The notes beneath the pieces are model-generated. The model was given only the letters and a program-made list of their open reading frames with translations. It was not told the origin of the DNA and ran no database searches. 64,000 bases of DNA from Fabrea salina (Eukaryota; Ciliophora; Heterotrichea; Heterotrichida; Fabreidae): contig JALIHJ010000005.1 in NCBI GenBank assembly GCA_022984795.1, forward strand, positions 124,001 to 188,000. The letters are read 5' to 3'. Position 1 is the stretch's first letter. Each line of letters starts with the position of its first letter. The position numbers and the translations under genes were made by a program. Positions 17,133 through 26,963 of this stretch are shown piece after piece.

Positions 17133-18400
17133 TCCTTTTTCCTCACCAGAACTTCGTCGTTGTCTTTAAAGCCTAGTCTGCTCAAAGGCACGTTGTCGAA
17201 CCTTAGGGGCTCCAGTCCTAAACCCTGCATGACTTCGTGGTCTCCGTAAAACAACTTCTGGTCTTTTATTTCTATTCCAAATATTCCTTTCGCTAGCATC
17301 TTTAGGTTTTTTACTTGCCAGTGAAGAGGAACGGTATGGGACTCTTGCTGTCCTTCCTCAGTTTTAAAGTGTACAAGTGCTTCTTTGGGCAAACTCAAGT
17401 CGACCTCTGCAAACTTGTGAACTACTCCGTGTTTCCCATAGAGCACCTGGAACACCCCAACATTCACATCTTTTTCTTCCGGCAAAACAAGCAGTTGTAT
17501 GCCAGACTCCTCTACGCAAACGTAAGAACTCTGTTCGTTGGGGTCTGAAAAGTCCCTTACGAACTGCCTTTCTTCTTTTTCTCGTTCTTTTTCACTGACT
17601 TTGCCGCCGTTCACAATACTGACTTTGGGCAAGTAAGATACCATCATTTTCCTGAAGTGGTCTCCGAACCTCTCTGCAAGGGGAGTGTTTCTCATTCTGA
17701 CTTCGTTTAGTTCTGGAAAGGTGTTTAAGTTCTTCAGAGAAACCAAACTGTGCACTTTTGTCTCTTCAAGGTTCAGTTTCCTCAACTTGGGAAATCCTGT
17801 TTGGTTTTCGCCTATTGAAACCAACAAGTTGTGGCACAGTTTCAGCCACTCAAGGTTCTCAAGACTCCCTACAGCTCCTAGCTGGCTGAACTCAAAAATA
17901 CTGCAGTAAGCCAAGTTCAACTTAACAACATTTCTGAAAGAGTCTCTAAAGATTCCAGAAAAGTCCTGCACAGTTCTTCTGTTGACCAAGTTAGTTACAT
18001 TTGGAAAGCTTGCACTAATTGCTTTCATCCCAGATTCCGAAACTCTTAAACCTTCAACTACCAAAGTCTTTACAGAAGGAAAAGTTTCTTCACAAGTAAC
18101 TTGAGGGAACTCCAAACCGCTTATATCTAAATACTCAAGCTTAGATAGTTCTCTGCAGATCTGAACTACTTCTGCCCACTCACTTACCCTGGTATACGAA
18201 ATGTCTAGTTCCCGAATATTCGGGCATGACCGGGAAATCTCTCCCTGAGTTCCAGCAGTGCTTAGTTGCATTTGTTTCAAACTAACTACTGAGAGTTCTT
18301 CCATCTGAGGAACCTTGTTTACGATAACTGAGACTCCACTACAGAGAGGTGCGTTGAAGGAGTCTACATACCTTTCTTTGATCAGTTTTACGAAATCCAT
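17129..18400 (-). CDS. TBCEL: Tubulin cofactor E-like protein (TBCEL type)
   Basis: 423 residues. Leucine-rich repeats occupy about 35-250 (NIRELDISYT, KLEYLDISGLEFP, NLEWLKLCHN), closed by an LRR cap with FRKMMVSYLPKVSIVNG. A ubiquitin-like domain covers about 340-423 and ends DNDEVLVRKKD. Tubulin cofactor E has a CAP-Gly domain first; its absence and the length (animal TBCEL is about 424 residues) point to TBCEL. TBCE folds alpha/beta-tubulin, and TBCEL can destabilise tubulin. The first ATG is used. The tandem neighbour on this strand ends 12 nt upstream. Confidence 0.85.
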   Translation of the reverse strand: MDFVKLIKERYVDSFNAPLCSGVSVIVNKVPQMEELSVVSLKQMQLSTAGTQGEISRSCPNIRELDISYTRVSEWAEVVQICRELSKLEYLDISGLEFPQVTCEETFPSVKTLVVEGLRVSESGMKAISASFPNVTNLVNRRTVQDFSGIFRDSFRNVVKLNLAYCSIFEFSQLGAVGSLENLEWLKLCHNLLVSIGENQTGFPKLRKLNLEETKVHSLVSLKNLNTFPELNEVRMRNTPLAERFGDHFRKMMVSYLPKVSIVNGGKVSEKEREKEERQFVRDFSDPNEQSSYVCVEESGIQLLVLPEEKDVNVGVFQVLYGKHGVVHKFAEVDLSLPKEALVHFKTEEGQQESHTVPLHWQVKNLKMLAKGIFGIEIKDQKLFYGDHEVMQGLGLEPLRFDNVPLSRLGFKDNDEVLVRKKD

Positions 18401-18412
18401 GTTTATATAATA

Positions 18413-21034
18413 TTAAGCAATGCCACTAAGGGTTCTCAAGTCTTCAAGCAGTCCAAAAGAAACCTTGAACTCGTCGTAAGTGTGAATCCAGTTCACTACC
18501 TTGCGAAGGGCCTGGTTAACCCAGTCCACTTTTTGGAGTTCCAAGTCTTCAAACTTGTCAAACAAGCACCCTAAGTAGTAACTGAGGTTCTCCATGACTC
18601 CTTGTGAAGGCCTTTGAGTGTAGTAAATAAAGTGCAAAGCAGTTAACAAAGCTTCTTTTCTAAAAAGGCTATGGTACTTAAGCACAGTTCCGTCAGCCGA
18701 AAAAGGCTGCATTTCAAAAGCAATCGACTTTGCGAGGATTTCAAACACTTCAGTGAAACTTGCAAGGTTGGTTTTGTAGAACCGAAGGAGTTGGCAAGCT
18801 GAAATACGAGTTTTGAAGTTAGAGTGGTTTGAAATGGTGCTTAGGAGGAAAGGAACTAAGTGCTCTTTCATAGGAATTGAGGAGTTGCAAAACATCTTGT
18901 ACAGAGAAGAACTTGCGTCCCAACCGACTTTGGCGTTTTTGTGAGGCAAGCCTTTTACACAGATGTTAAGTAACTCTTCGTGGATGTGCGAAAAAACACC
19001 AAATTCGAAAGTTTCAAAGATGTTTCCGACTGCTATTATAGCATTGGAAATTACTTTTTCTTTGCGGTTGTTGCTGTCTTCTTCAATGATAGAAAAAAGA
19101 AAGTCTAGGTGGTTCTTGGCAACTGGGTTGCGGCACAGATAACTCACAGCAAGTGAAGAGTTGATGGCAATGTTCAAGTTGGTCATTTTGCGGGAAGTAG
19201 TTATGATTTTAAGGAAAGTTTCAAAGAATTCCTCTGGAACCTTGTGAGCTTTGGCCAGAACTCCAATTATCTTTAAAACTGCACAAATCAGTGGAGGGAA
19301 CTTCGTTTGGAGGTCTTCGAACTTTACTAAAAAGTCCAGCAAAGTCTTTAACTGGGAGTCTGAAATAAACCCAAAGTCATTAAATAACGACAGGGTGTTT
19401 AAGGCGTGCGCAATTGACTCTAACTGCAGTTGGTCTATGAAAACCATTAGTTTTTCAATAACCAAGTTGACGATGCAAGAGTTAGGTTTGACTCTGATGT
19501 ACTCCTCAATCACTTCAAAAGCTTTAGCTTGAAGCTTGCTTTCGTCTTGTTCTATACACTTGGTAAGGCTTGTCTCTATTTTCTGGTAGTGCTTTTCCAT
19601 CTTGTCTGGGTAGCCCCTGATCATTTTGCCTAAAAGACTTAACTTTTCCATCATCACGTTTTCGGGCAAAAACACCCAGTCAACCATCTGTTCAGAAATC
19701 AACTGCTGCAACTGGGGATGACCTACTTTCAAAACTGAGTTCAAAGTAGCCAAAACGCCGTTCCTGACTTCTAAGTTTTCCCACAAACATATAACACTGC
19801 TTCCAAGGCTTTTTAAATACTCGCCCTCAAAGTGCTCATAGGGGGTGTTCTCTATTAGAGAAGAAGTGGTTTTTAACAAGGAAGAAAGGATTGCAGGGTT
19901 GTTTTCGGTATGCAGTGAATTAGCAAGCCCTTTGTGGAGGCTTTTAATTATCTCAGGGAGTTTCTCAGCCAATTCTTTGTTTCCAAGCAAAGCTTCTTGT
20001 TGGGACCCTTGCCACTTGCTCAAAGGAGAGTTCTCAAGAATGCTTGTGATTACTCCACAAACACAAACGCGGGTTTTCTGGGACTTTTCTTGGCTAAGTA
20101 AATACAAGAGTGAAGCAGGGGATTCCTCTGACTCCCCGAACACTACAGTCCAAAGGCCAAACAAGGCTTTGGAGTATTTTTTAAACAGAGTTTGTACACA
20201 GTTGAGTCCATAAAACTTGATTTTTCCGTAGTAAAAGTCGTCCTTTGCATAAGGGGTGTCGTTGTCAGAAGCGTCTGAGGCGGAGTTTTCGTTGGTGTCA
20301 ACTCTTGGCATGAAAGAAGTTCCTAAAAAAGTGAGCTTGTATGTAAGCTTCAGGAGACTTTGGATCTCTTCAGGGTCTTCTAAGGCCACACTGGCCAGTA
20401 CTGAATGGAGTGCCCGAAGCAAAGTGGAGCATATTTTCAAGTAGTCCACGTTGATATAAACAGTGCTGCTTATTTCTTGCAGCAAGTGAATTAAGGGGCT
20501 TTTTGCGTCTTTGGCAATCCGGGAAGATTTGACCAAAATGTTGGCGGCACAATTCAAAGCGAAACGACAGTAAGGAGAACTCAGTGAGAAGAAGTGAACC
20601 ACAGCTGCTAGGACGTAGTGGTCGGCGTTATAGTTGGGAAACTGGGAAGAGAAGCAAAAGATACCTAAGGCCTTCAGAAGTTGCAGCTTCTCCCCTTTGC
20701 CCTGACTAAGCTCTTTCGAAATTTCCATGATGACTTTGGTTCCTCGGTGGATGTAAGTCGTGTAGATGAGCTCTTTGATAGGGGGTGAATCAATTACACT
20801 GCAAAAGAACTCCAAGTAGTTAGGAAGCGCTTTGCAGAACTTGTACAATTCAGACAGATAATAAGCTCTGTCGAGTTCTGGAATTGTTTTATTATGGAAG
20901 TATGTACGGCACAGGGTCCTCAGCTCTTCAAAAGGGTTAGTAGTATTTTTACAGTCTTCGAGCTTTTTGAGGAAGCTTTTCTTTTTGGACTTGGATTTCC
21001 TAGATGGAAGCTTTTTCACGTTCTGAGATGCCAT
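18413..21034 (-). CDS. HEATR6: HEATR6-like HEAT-repeat protein
   Basis: 873 residues of alpha-solenoid after a basic head rich in Ser/Lys (residues 1-25). Around 275-340 it has the HEATR6-specific block: an acidic Asn/Asp/Ser stretch, then KIKFYGLNCVQTLFKKY, ALFGLWTVVF and KTRVCVCGVITSIL, matching the DUF4042 region of HEATR6. The remaining HEAT helices run to the end. HEATR6's molecular role is poorly known. No membrane segment. The stop is 12 nt from the TBCEL start; 201 nt of noncoding sequence lie upstream. Confidence 0.8.
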   Translation of the reverse strand: MASQNVKKLPSRKSKSKKKSFLKKLEDCKNTTNPFEELRTLCRTYFHNKTIPELDRAYYLSELYKFCKALPNYLEFFCSVIDSPPIKELIYTTYIHRGTKVIMEISKELSQGKGEKLQLLKALGIFCFSSQFPNYNADHYVLAAVVHFFSLSSPYCRFALNCAANILVKSSRIAKDAKSPLIHLLQEISSTVYINVDYLKICSTLLRALHSVLASVALEDPEEIQSLLKLTYKLTFLGTSFMPRVDTNENSASDASDNDTPYAKDDFYYGKIKFYGLNCVQTLFKKYSKALFGLWTVVFGESEESPASLLYLLSQEKSQKTRVCVCGVITSILENSPLSKWQGSQQEALLGNKELAEKLPEIIKSLHKGLANSLHTENNPAILSSLLKTTSSLIENTPYEHFEGEYLKSLGSSVICLWENLEVRNGVLATLNSVLKVGHPQLQQLISEQMVDWVFLPENVMMEKLSLLGKMIRGYPDKMEKHYQKIETSLTKCIEQDESKLQAKAFEVIEEYIRVKPNSCIVNLVIEKLMVFIDQLQLESIAHALNTLSLFNDFGFISDSQLKTLLDFLVKFEDLQTKFPPLICAVLKIIGVLAKAHKVPEEFFETFLKIITTSRKMTNLNIAINSSLAVSYLCRNPVAKNHLDFLFSIIEEDSNNRKEKVISNAIIAVGNIFETFEFGVFSHIHEELLNICVKGLPHKNAKVGWDASSSLYKMFCNSSIPMKEHLVPFLLSTISNHSNFKTRISACQLLRFYKTNLASFTEVFEILAKSIAFEMQPFSADGTVLKYHSLFRKEALLTALHFIYYTQRPSQGVMENLSYYLGCLFDKFEDLELQKVDWVNQALRKVVNWIHTYDEFKVSFGLLEDLRTLSGIA

Positions 21035-21235
21035 TAATTTATTATTTCAGAAAGCAACATGTCAGTATATCATGCTTGGCCTGGTTAAAAATGACTGCGA
21101 GTTGTATAAGATAATGCTGATTTGGGAAAATTTTAACCAATAAATGAAGTATTGAGCTTCTGATATTCCAAAATCATGGTGAAAATATGGAAGGATCTGA
21201 AGTAACTAATTCACTGACTAGTTGCAGTCCATTCT
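21035..21235. other. 201-nt intergenic stretch, nothing recognised
   Basis: AT-rich spacer between two minus-strand genes. It would hold the HEATR6 promoter and the 3' end of the Kelch gene. Only very short open frames, no RNA gene pattern seen. Confidence 0.5.
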
Positions 21236-23047
21236 TTAGTTATATATCAAGTATTTAACACCCTGACTGAATGCAAAGATAACTCTTTGCTTGTCCACTT
21301 TTTCTTCTTCTGGGTTGATTTCTGCGGTCCTTAGCACCCGGGACACCAAGTCAGGTTCCTCTACTTCAAAGTCTTGGGCAAGACGTTGGCAGAAGTGCTT
21401 CACACCTTTAAGATCGTAATTACTACGCCTAAGCACCCAATTGAGGATTTCTTGGAACTGAGTTACTGACACTGTGTTGGAAACGTGCATTTCGTCGAAC
21501 TTCTTTTGCTTAAGCTCTTGTGGAACTCCAGGGACCTCTAAGCACTCGCACACTAAATCAACTAGTTGGCTTGTGGCTTCTAGTTTCAAGCCTTTTTCTT
21601 GCACGAGTTCTGAAAAGCCATTTTTAGGGTCTTCTTGAGTGCTTGAATCTGAGTCACTTGAAATGCTTAAAGTGCCTTTGGCAGCAGTTGCAAGTGCTAC
21701 TCCATAACTACCTGAGAATTCAGTGGCATAGTCTGAATTGTAAAGGTCCTCCACTCTGCTGGGGTTGAAACTCATAATTTCAGGTTCACTTAACTCCTCA
21801 AAAGAAACCTCTGACTTCTGGCATTTTTGAGAAGAGTTGTCAGGAATTAACTTAAGTAAGTTTTCAGCCTGGTTGTAAAGAGATCCGTGGAAAACCAAAG
21901 AAGAACTGATTTTGGGTTGCGAAGGCAAAGAAGGAGCAGGGACTTGTCTGCACTGGGGAGGTTTTTGTTTGGAGTACTCAGAGCTGGAGTTGGCGGTAGT
22001 TCTGGTGTGCTGGCGGGAACAAACTCTAAAAGGGGAAACTTTGTCCTCTTCGTGGTTTTCTTCTGAAAGACTTCTTACTGGAGAGGTGTTTTTTTCTATT
22101 TCAATTACGTTCCACTCTTCTGTGCTGAAGTTGAAAATAGCACAAAAAGGAAAACTAATGAAGAGTATGAGGTCTCCAGTCTTAATAGGGGGGTAATTGC
22201 TTACAAGTTCGTACTTTGGACTAGTTAGTGTTTTGTATTTAGGCGACTCGCAAATAGTCAGCAACATAGTGATGTTGGCAGGCTCGTTTATTAAGGGGTC
22301 TACTCCTCCTGTAATAACTACTTTGGTTTCACAAACTCCACACATAGGCCTAACTACTTTGAAAGGAAGCTGGAAGTTCACTTGCTGCAGAAAAGCTTGC
22401 TTGTTGTTTCTGAGGTCAATGCAGAACACTTGGCTGAAAGGCTTTACTTTCCTCGAAGAACTGATGTACATGCCTCCCAGTACAAAGATCTTGCCAAAGT
22501 GCATAAATGCACCGCAGTGCAGGACTTTACTCATTCTAAAAGTAGTTTCGGAGTGCCTAGCAAAGTACCTTTCGTCACTAATAAACCCTTCGTCCTCAAT
22601 GAGAACTTCCCAGAAGTTAAGGGCGGGACTGAACCTCATTACTGGAATTCCTTCTTCGTACAGCTTATTATTCAAACTTATAAACGTGGTTCCTCCTACG
22701 TAATAAACCCAACCTTCGTATTCTAACAAAAATCCTTCTTTAGCAGGAATCGGCAAAGGTGCGACTGGAACTACCTCGAGGGATTCCGACTCTACTAACA
22801 CTGCAGACTTACTGAGTTCTCCTTTTTTAGTTCCTCCAACAATGAGAAATCGTTTGTCACTAAGCTGGACCACTGCTGAGTCGCTTTGAATGTTATCTGA
22901 GTTGTCTAGAATTTTGTACTTCTCGACAGATTTTTTGTTAAAGTGAAGTATCCGCTTTTTTTGCCGGTACAGAAAAACAAAGTCCGGAATGGAAGGAGGC
23001 TGTGCGAGTTTTCCTTTGGATTTGGCTTTTGACTTGCAATTTCCCAT
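21236..23047 (-). CDS. Kelch-repeat protein with N-myristoylation-type start
   Basis: 603 residues. It begins MGNCKSKAKSKGK: Gly2 plus Cys4 and a basic run are the classic myristoyl/palmitoyl membrane-anchor signal. Residues about 30-320 carry Kelch strands with Gly-Gly doublets (FLIVGGTK, VYYVGGT, IFVLGGMY, KVVITGGVD). Next comes a Ser/Pro-rich linker (about 330-480), then a helical domain (about 490-603) I cannot name. Kelch propellers bind partners, so a membrane-tethered adaptor is the likeliest role. No BTB, F-box or kinase domain is present. ATG start. Confidence 0.78.
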   Translation of the reverse strand: MGNCKSKAKSKGKLAQPPSIPDFVFLYRQKKRILHFNKKSVEKYKILDNSDNIQSDSAVVQLSDKRFLIVGGTKKGELSKSAVLVESESLEVVPVAPLPIPAKEGFLLEYEGWVYYVGGTTFISLNNKLYEEGIPVMRFSPALNFWEVLIEDEGFISDERYFARHSETTFRMSKVLHCGAFMHFGKIFVLGGMYISSSRKVKPFSQVFCIDLRNNKQAFLQQVNFQLPFKVVRPMCGVCETKVVITGGVDPLINEPANITMLLTICESPKYKTLTSPKYELVSNYPPIKTGDLILFISFPFCAIFNFSTEEWNVIEIEKNTSPVRSLSEENHEEDKVSPFRVCSRQHTRTTANSSSEYSKQKPPQCRQVPAPSLPSQPKISSSLVFHGSLYNQAENLLKLIPDNSSQKCQKSEVSFEELSEPEIMSFNPSRVEDLYNSDYATEFSGSYGVALATAAKGTLSISSDSDSSTQEDPKNGFSELVQEKGLKLEATSQLVDLVCECLEVPGVPQELKQKKFDEMHVSNTVSVTQFQEILNWVLRRSNYDLKGVKHFCQRLAQDFEVEEPDLVSRVLRTAEINPEEEKVDKQRVIFAFSQGVKYLIYN

Positions 23048-23119
23048 TTATTGGGCCAAAGCTCTCATAAAGGTTTAAATGAAATTAGGGAACTCGTTTT
23101 ATATCTTGTAAATCTAAAT

Positions 23120-23590
23120 ATGAAAACTCGGTCCATAAAAGCTCCTAAGTTCAGTAGACCCCTGCCTAAGGAACCTCTTCCCTTTTTGTTCTCGAACTTA
23201 AGTGGCCTTCCAGAAAAAACTCTAGAGTCCAGTTTTCGCAAGGAGCTCAAAAAAATAAACCCCTCCCTTAAGGGAATCATGGAAAAGAACCCCGCTAAAA
23301 CAAAAAGATCTTGTAGAAACTCCCCTGAAACCAGCCTCAAAGGCCTTCCTTACCGACGCAGAGTAAGAAGCAACTCTCCTATAAGAGAGAGTCTAAAGGT
23401 CCTTGATAGACGCAACTTTGCAATTTTTCCTCAAAAAGGACCTGTGGTAGCCCGAGTTAACGAGTTAGTAGGCTTGGAGGTCAGTGAAATCTCAGAACAC
23501 TTTGAAGAGGACGAAGACCTAAAAGCAATCAAAGAACAGTACTGTAAGCTACTAGACCAAGCAACTAAGTTTCAAATCCAGCCCTTCTAA
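23120..23590 (+). CDS. Basic protein of unknown function
   Basis: 156 residues from ATG 23120 (MKTRSIKAPKF). The frame is open upstream to 23051, but only with a TTG. The first two thirds are basic and rich in Pro, Ser and Arg (PYRRRVRSNSPIRES); the C-terminal third is acidic and helical (FEEDEDLKAIKEQYCKLL). No family recognised. It is divergent from the Kelch gene and converges on the CHORD gene at 26 nt. Confidence 0.6.
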   Translation: MKTRSIKAPKFSRPLPKEPLPFLFSNLSGLPEKTLESSFRKELKKINPSLKGIMEKNPAKTKRSCRNSPETSLKGLPYRRRVRSNSPIRESLKVLDRRNFAIFPQKGPVVARVNELVGLEVSEISEHFEEDEDLKAIKEQYCKLLDQATKFQIQPF

Positions 23591-23616
23591 CCTATATATA
23601 ACTAAGCATGTCCATA

Positions 23617-24219
23617 CTACTTCTTATACTTAATTGAATGCTTTCCAACAGAGCATGGAGTAATCTTCATGAAGTCTTCCCACTCCCAAGCTTCTTGGTT
23701 GCAGCAAGGCCAAAACTTCTTGACATCATGGAACCCTGGTCCCTGACTGTGGTAAGAACAAGCTCCTTCAGTGTTTTCTTCTTCTGCAAAAGGCTTTCCA
23801 CAACCAAAGTTCCCACACACTAAAAGCCCTTCTTTACTCCGAACAGGTTCTGGTTCTTTGTCTTTTTTTTCTTCAGCTTCTTTGAGTCTTTTTTCAGCCA
23901 TTTCGCGTTCTAAGTCGTCAATGCTTTTGACTTGGGTTTGTGGTTGGTTCTGTATGGCCTTTTCTGCGTTGGAAACTGTATTGGACTTGAAGAAATTAGG
24001 TTGCTGGGAAACTTCTGAATGCCTTCCTACTTGACAGCCAGCTATTTTCTGAAAATAGTCCCAATCGTAAACAACTTGGTTGCAGCAGCTGTAACCCTTT
24101 TTCACGTCGTGGAATATCACAGGACCCTTGTGGTACTTGCACGCTGTGTCTGAGTTTTGCGACTCGTAGTATGTTTGCATGCACCCAAGGTTTTTGCACT
24201 TCTTAGGAGTTTCTTCCAT
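23617..24219 (-). CDS. RAR1: CHORD-domain Hsp90/SGT1 co-chaperone (RAR1 type)
   Basis: 200 residues with two CHORD zinc domains at about 5-66 and 129-197. Both show the signature Cys/His pattern: CKYHKGPVIFHDVKKGYSCC and CSYHSQGPGFHDVKKFWPCC, each followed by a WDYF/WEDF turn and CxVGxHS. Each CHORD binds two zinc ions. There is no CS domain, so the layout is that of plant RAR1 rather than animal CHORDC1. RAR1/CHORDC1 links Hsp90 with SGT1. A charged helix separates the two domains. Confidence 0.93.
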   Translation of the reverse strand: MEETPKKCKNLGCMQTYYESQNSDTACKYHKGPVIFHDVKKGYSCCNQVVYDWDYFQKIAGCQVGRHSEVSQQPNFFKSNTVSNAEKAIQNQPQTQVKSIDDLEREMAEKRLKEAEEKKDKEPEPVRSKEGLLVCGNFGCGKPFAEEENTEGACSYHSQGPGFHDVKKFWPCCNQEAWEWEDFMKITPCSVGKHSIKYKK

Positions 24220-24311
24220 TTTTTATAAAGTTTTTAGGCATTTTCTAGAAGCCTTTGGACCTGGGCAAATCAGTCACTAGTTGTCTCTAAATAGATAATA
24301 ACTCAAAAATA

Positions 24312-25307
24312 ATGGCAGCCGGGCCTAAAGAAAACACCCTTATTACAAGTGCACTTTGCATGACAGATAAGTTTCTTTTAAGCCGGGCAGACCCCCCGCA
24401 GTTAGAACTTTACTCTCTTCTACAGCAAGAAAGATTAATTGACTCTTACAAAATTCCTAGACCTGCCACATCCCTTACTTGGGGGGCAAAGACCGGTTCA
24501 ATTCTAGTCACTGTAGGCGAGGCAGCTTTGCTCCTAGAAGTGGACTCCTCGCTTAAGTTAGTTCAGAAAAACCAGATAAAGATCCCTCAAAGTCATTCTT
24601 TGGCTGCACTTTCTTACTCGAATTCACTGATTGGAACTGCTGGCGAAAATGGAGTCCTTCAAGTTTGGAAGCAACAAGGAACCACCTACTCAAAGGTTCT
24701 AAGTGAAAGTTTGCACACTGCTTCAGTGACAGGGCTGGACTTTTCGCCTGATGAAGACCTGGTAGCTACTTCTTCGCTAGACAGGTCCTGCAAGGTGTTT
24801 TCTCTCAAAGAGTCTAAGCTGCTCAAAAACTTAGTGTTTTCACAACACGAAGACTCCCCTGACTTAGCTTTTCAAGGAGTTAAGTTCTCTAGAAGTGGAG
24901 ACATACTTTATACAGTTGCCTGCGACACCTACACTTTTGTGACGCAATGGGACGTACTCAGTGAAATGAGACCAATTAGTTCTCATTTGATCCATGCTTC
25001 ACCAACTACTTGCTTTTCTATTTCGCAAGACGGGTTCTTTTTAGGAATAGGGACAGAAGACGGCTGGGTGAAAACTCTGAACACCCGAACTATGGAACTT
25101 GAAAGAGACTCTGAAGACCTTTCTTCACCAGTGAAATCTATTAGTTTTACTCAAGAAAGCAGACACCTCATAGCAGTGGCTGACAACCAGTTCGAGTGCA
25201 TTTTCCACGGAAGAAGCGAAGGGTTGTTTTCTAAAGCATCCAAAATATGGGTAGTGTGCCTATTCCTTCTTTGGCTTTACTTGTATTTAAAGAATAGCAG
25301 TCCCTAG
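24312..25307 (+). CDS. SEC12: SEC12-like Sar1 guanine-nucleotide exchange factor
   Basis: 331 residues. WD40 blades fill residues 1-300 (e.g. ASVTGLDFSPDEDLVATSS, VKSISFTQESRHLIAVADN). A single C-terminal membrane helix follows (about 308-325, WVVCLFLLWLYLYL). A cytosolic propeller with a C-terminal ER anchor is the architecture of SEC12/PREB, which activates Sar1 to start COPII coat assembly at ER exit sites. Loops are short relative to yeast Sec12. ATG start, TAG stop. It is divergent from the CHORD gene across 92 nt. Confidence 0.82.
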   Translation: MAAGPKENTLITSALCMTDKFLLSRADPPQLELYSLLQQERLIDSYKIPRPATSLTWGAKTGSILVTVGEAALLLEVDSSLKLVQKNQIKIPQSHSLAALSYSNSLIGTAGENGVLQVWKQQGTTYSKVLSESLHTASVTGLDFSPDEDLVATSSLDRSCKVFSLKESKLLKNLVFSQHEDSPDLAFQGVKFSRSGDILYTVACDTYTFVTQWDVLSEMRPISSHLIHASPTTCFSISQDGFFLGIGTEDGWVKTLNTRTMELERDSEDLSSPVKSISFTQESRHLIAVADNQFECIFHGRSEGLFSKASKIWVVCLFLLWLYLYLKNSSP

Positions 25308-25482
25308 TTAACTCTAAATCATTAACAGAAACAGAGTTCTGTTGTAGGACTAAAGAAGGTCAACCAAACCAAAAACCAATACACAAAGCCTTTTCAAATG
25401 CATAACTTCAAATTAATTTTGATACATTTCTAGAAATAACAACAAATTAAAGTATTTTAGTTCAAAAAGCTGGTAAAATTAA
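25308..25482. promoter_or_regulatory. Intergenic region upstream of the NDR kinase
   Basis: 175 AT-rich nt between SEC12 and the kinase, long for this window. It holds a reverse-orientation copy of the 12-mer ACAACAGAACTC at 25334-25345, also found upstream of the MAPK and O-methyltransferase genes. Confidence 0.45.
25334..25345 (-). promoter_or_regulatory. Shared 12-mer motif, copy 1
   Basis: Reads ACAACAGAACTC on the minus strand, 137 nt before the NDR kinase ATG. Exact match to the copies at 46919-46930 and 47033-47044. Confidence 0.4.
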
Positions 25483-26904
25483 ATGGCAAACGAAAGACCT
25501 GTCATAAACCAAAGGAGATTCCAGGATATGGTATCGTCTAATACCAGAGACAAAGCCAAAGCTGCCAAGGAATTCATTGAAAAAAAGTACTCTAAACTCA
25601 AAAAGACAGAATCCCAACGAAAAGAGGAATGGAAAAAACTCGCCCAAAAAATGCAAGAACTGAGTCTGTCCACTACTGAACAAATGCTTATCAAAAAGGA
25701 AATCCTCCACCGAGAAGCTGAGCAAATGCGCCAAAAACGCAAAAAACTTTCAGTATTTGACTTCGAGCCCATCAAGCTAATTGGCAAAGGAGCTTTTGGT
25801 GAAGTAAGAGTAGTGCGCAGTAAGTTGACTGGAGAAGTGTTTGCCATGAAAAGACTCAGCAAAACCGAAATGCTTTACAAAAACCAAGTGGAACACGTTA
25901 AAACTGAAAGAGACTTACTGGCAACTTCTAACAATCCCTGGTTAGTCGAACTTAAATTTTCCTTCCAAGACGACAAGTCACTTTACCTAGTTATGGAGTA
26001 CTTAGCAGGGGGAGACTTAATGACTCTGCTCATCAGGAAAAACGTTTTCACAGAAGAAGAAGCTAGGTTTTACACAGCTGAAATTGTGCTTGCCATAGAA
26101 TCCATCCACAAACTCAACTTTATACATAGGGACCTTAAACCTGACAACGTCCTTATTGACAACGACGGTCACGTTAAACTATCCGATTTCGGACTTTCAA
26201 AGCATGCAGAAATCTTTCCAGATTCTGGAAGAGAAATCCTCACAAAACTCGAAGAAGACTCCCGCCACAAGTACTACTTGCAGAAAAGAGCAGAGTTAAG
26301 GCGAAACAGAAAACTAGCTTTTTCCACTGTAGGAACTCCAGACTACATTGCTCCTGAAGTACTTAGCAAAAAGGGTTACAGCGAAACAGTGGACTGGTGG
26401 TCTTTGGGAACAATCTTGTTTGAGATGGTAGTTGGGTACCCTCCTTTCTACGCAGACACTCCGCGTGATGTGTGCAAAAAGATCATTTCTTGGAGAGAAC
26501 ACTTCAGAATTCCTCGAGAGTCAAGAATCAGCAAAGAAGTTGCTGACTTAATTCTCAGACTAGTTTGCGACTCTGAAAACAGACTTGGCAGCAATGGAGC
26601 TGAGGAGATAAAAGCACATCCTTTCTTCAGAGGAGTTGACTGGGAAAACTTAAGAACCCAAAAAGCTCCCTTTGTGCCTGAAATCAAGTCAGAAGTAGAC
26701 ACTAGTAACTTTGACCACTTTGAAGAAACTGAACCTTTTTACCCCCACGTAACACCCAGAACTAAAAGGACTCGAAAAGACCCTAACTTCATTGGCTATA
26801 CTTATAAACGGGAAGTTGAAAACCAGCGTTCTGGGTTAATTACCGCGCTTGAGGAATTGGAAAACATTCGAAAATCCAATTTAAAGGAAGGAGACCCAGA
26901 ATAA
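25483..26904 (+). CDS. NDR-family AGC protein kinase (Mob-dependent type)
   Basis: 473 residues. The N-terminal helical region (about 20-90) is the Mob-binding segment of NDR kinases. The catalytic domain starts near 94: IGKGAFGEV, VAIK-type Lys123, HRDLKPDN around 215-222, DFG 235-237. The long basic insert between DFG and APE (about 245-280) is the NDR hallmark. T-loop AFSTVGTPDYIAPE (Ser281/Thr282) and hydrophobic motif FIGYTYKR near the end supply both regulatory phosphosites. NDR/LATS kinases act with Mob proteins downstream of Hippo-type kinases in morphogenesis and division. All catalytic residues are intact. Confidence 0.93.
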   Translation: MANERPVINQRRFQDMVSSNTRDKAKAAKEFIEKKYSKLKKTESQRKEEWKKLAQKMQELSLSTTEQMLIKKEILHREAEQMRQKRKKLSVFDFEPIKLIGKGAFGEVRVVRSKLTGEVFAMKRLSKTEMLYKNQVEHVKTERDLLATSNNPWLVELKFSFQDDKSLYLVMEYLAGGDLMTLLIRKNVFTEEEARFYTAEIVLAIESIHKLNFIHRDLKPDNVLIDNDGHVKLSDFGLSKHAEIFPDSGREILTKLEEDSRHKYYLQKRAELRRNRKLAFSTVGTPDYIAPEVLSKKGYSETVDWWSLGTILFEMVVGYPPFYADTPRDVCKKIISWREHFRIPRESRISKEVADLILRLVCDSENRLGSNGAEEIKAHPFFRGVDWENLRTQKAPFVPEIKSEVDTSNFDHFEETEPFYPHVTPRTKRTRKDPNFIGYTYKREVENQRSGLITALEELENIRKSNLKEGDPE

Positions 26905-26963
26905 ATAGTTGGTATCATGCTTGAGTATAACACTTTAATTAATAAACCTAGAGTAAGTACTGG

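Noticed and set aside
21035-21235. Possible RNA gene in the spacer upstream of HEATR6
   Set aside because: No tRNA cloverleaf, snRNA motif or Pol III boxes could be read with confidence.
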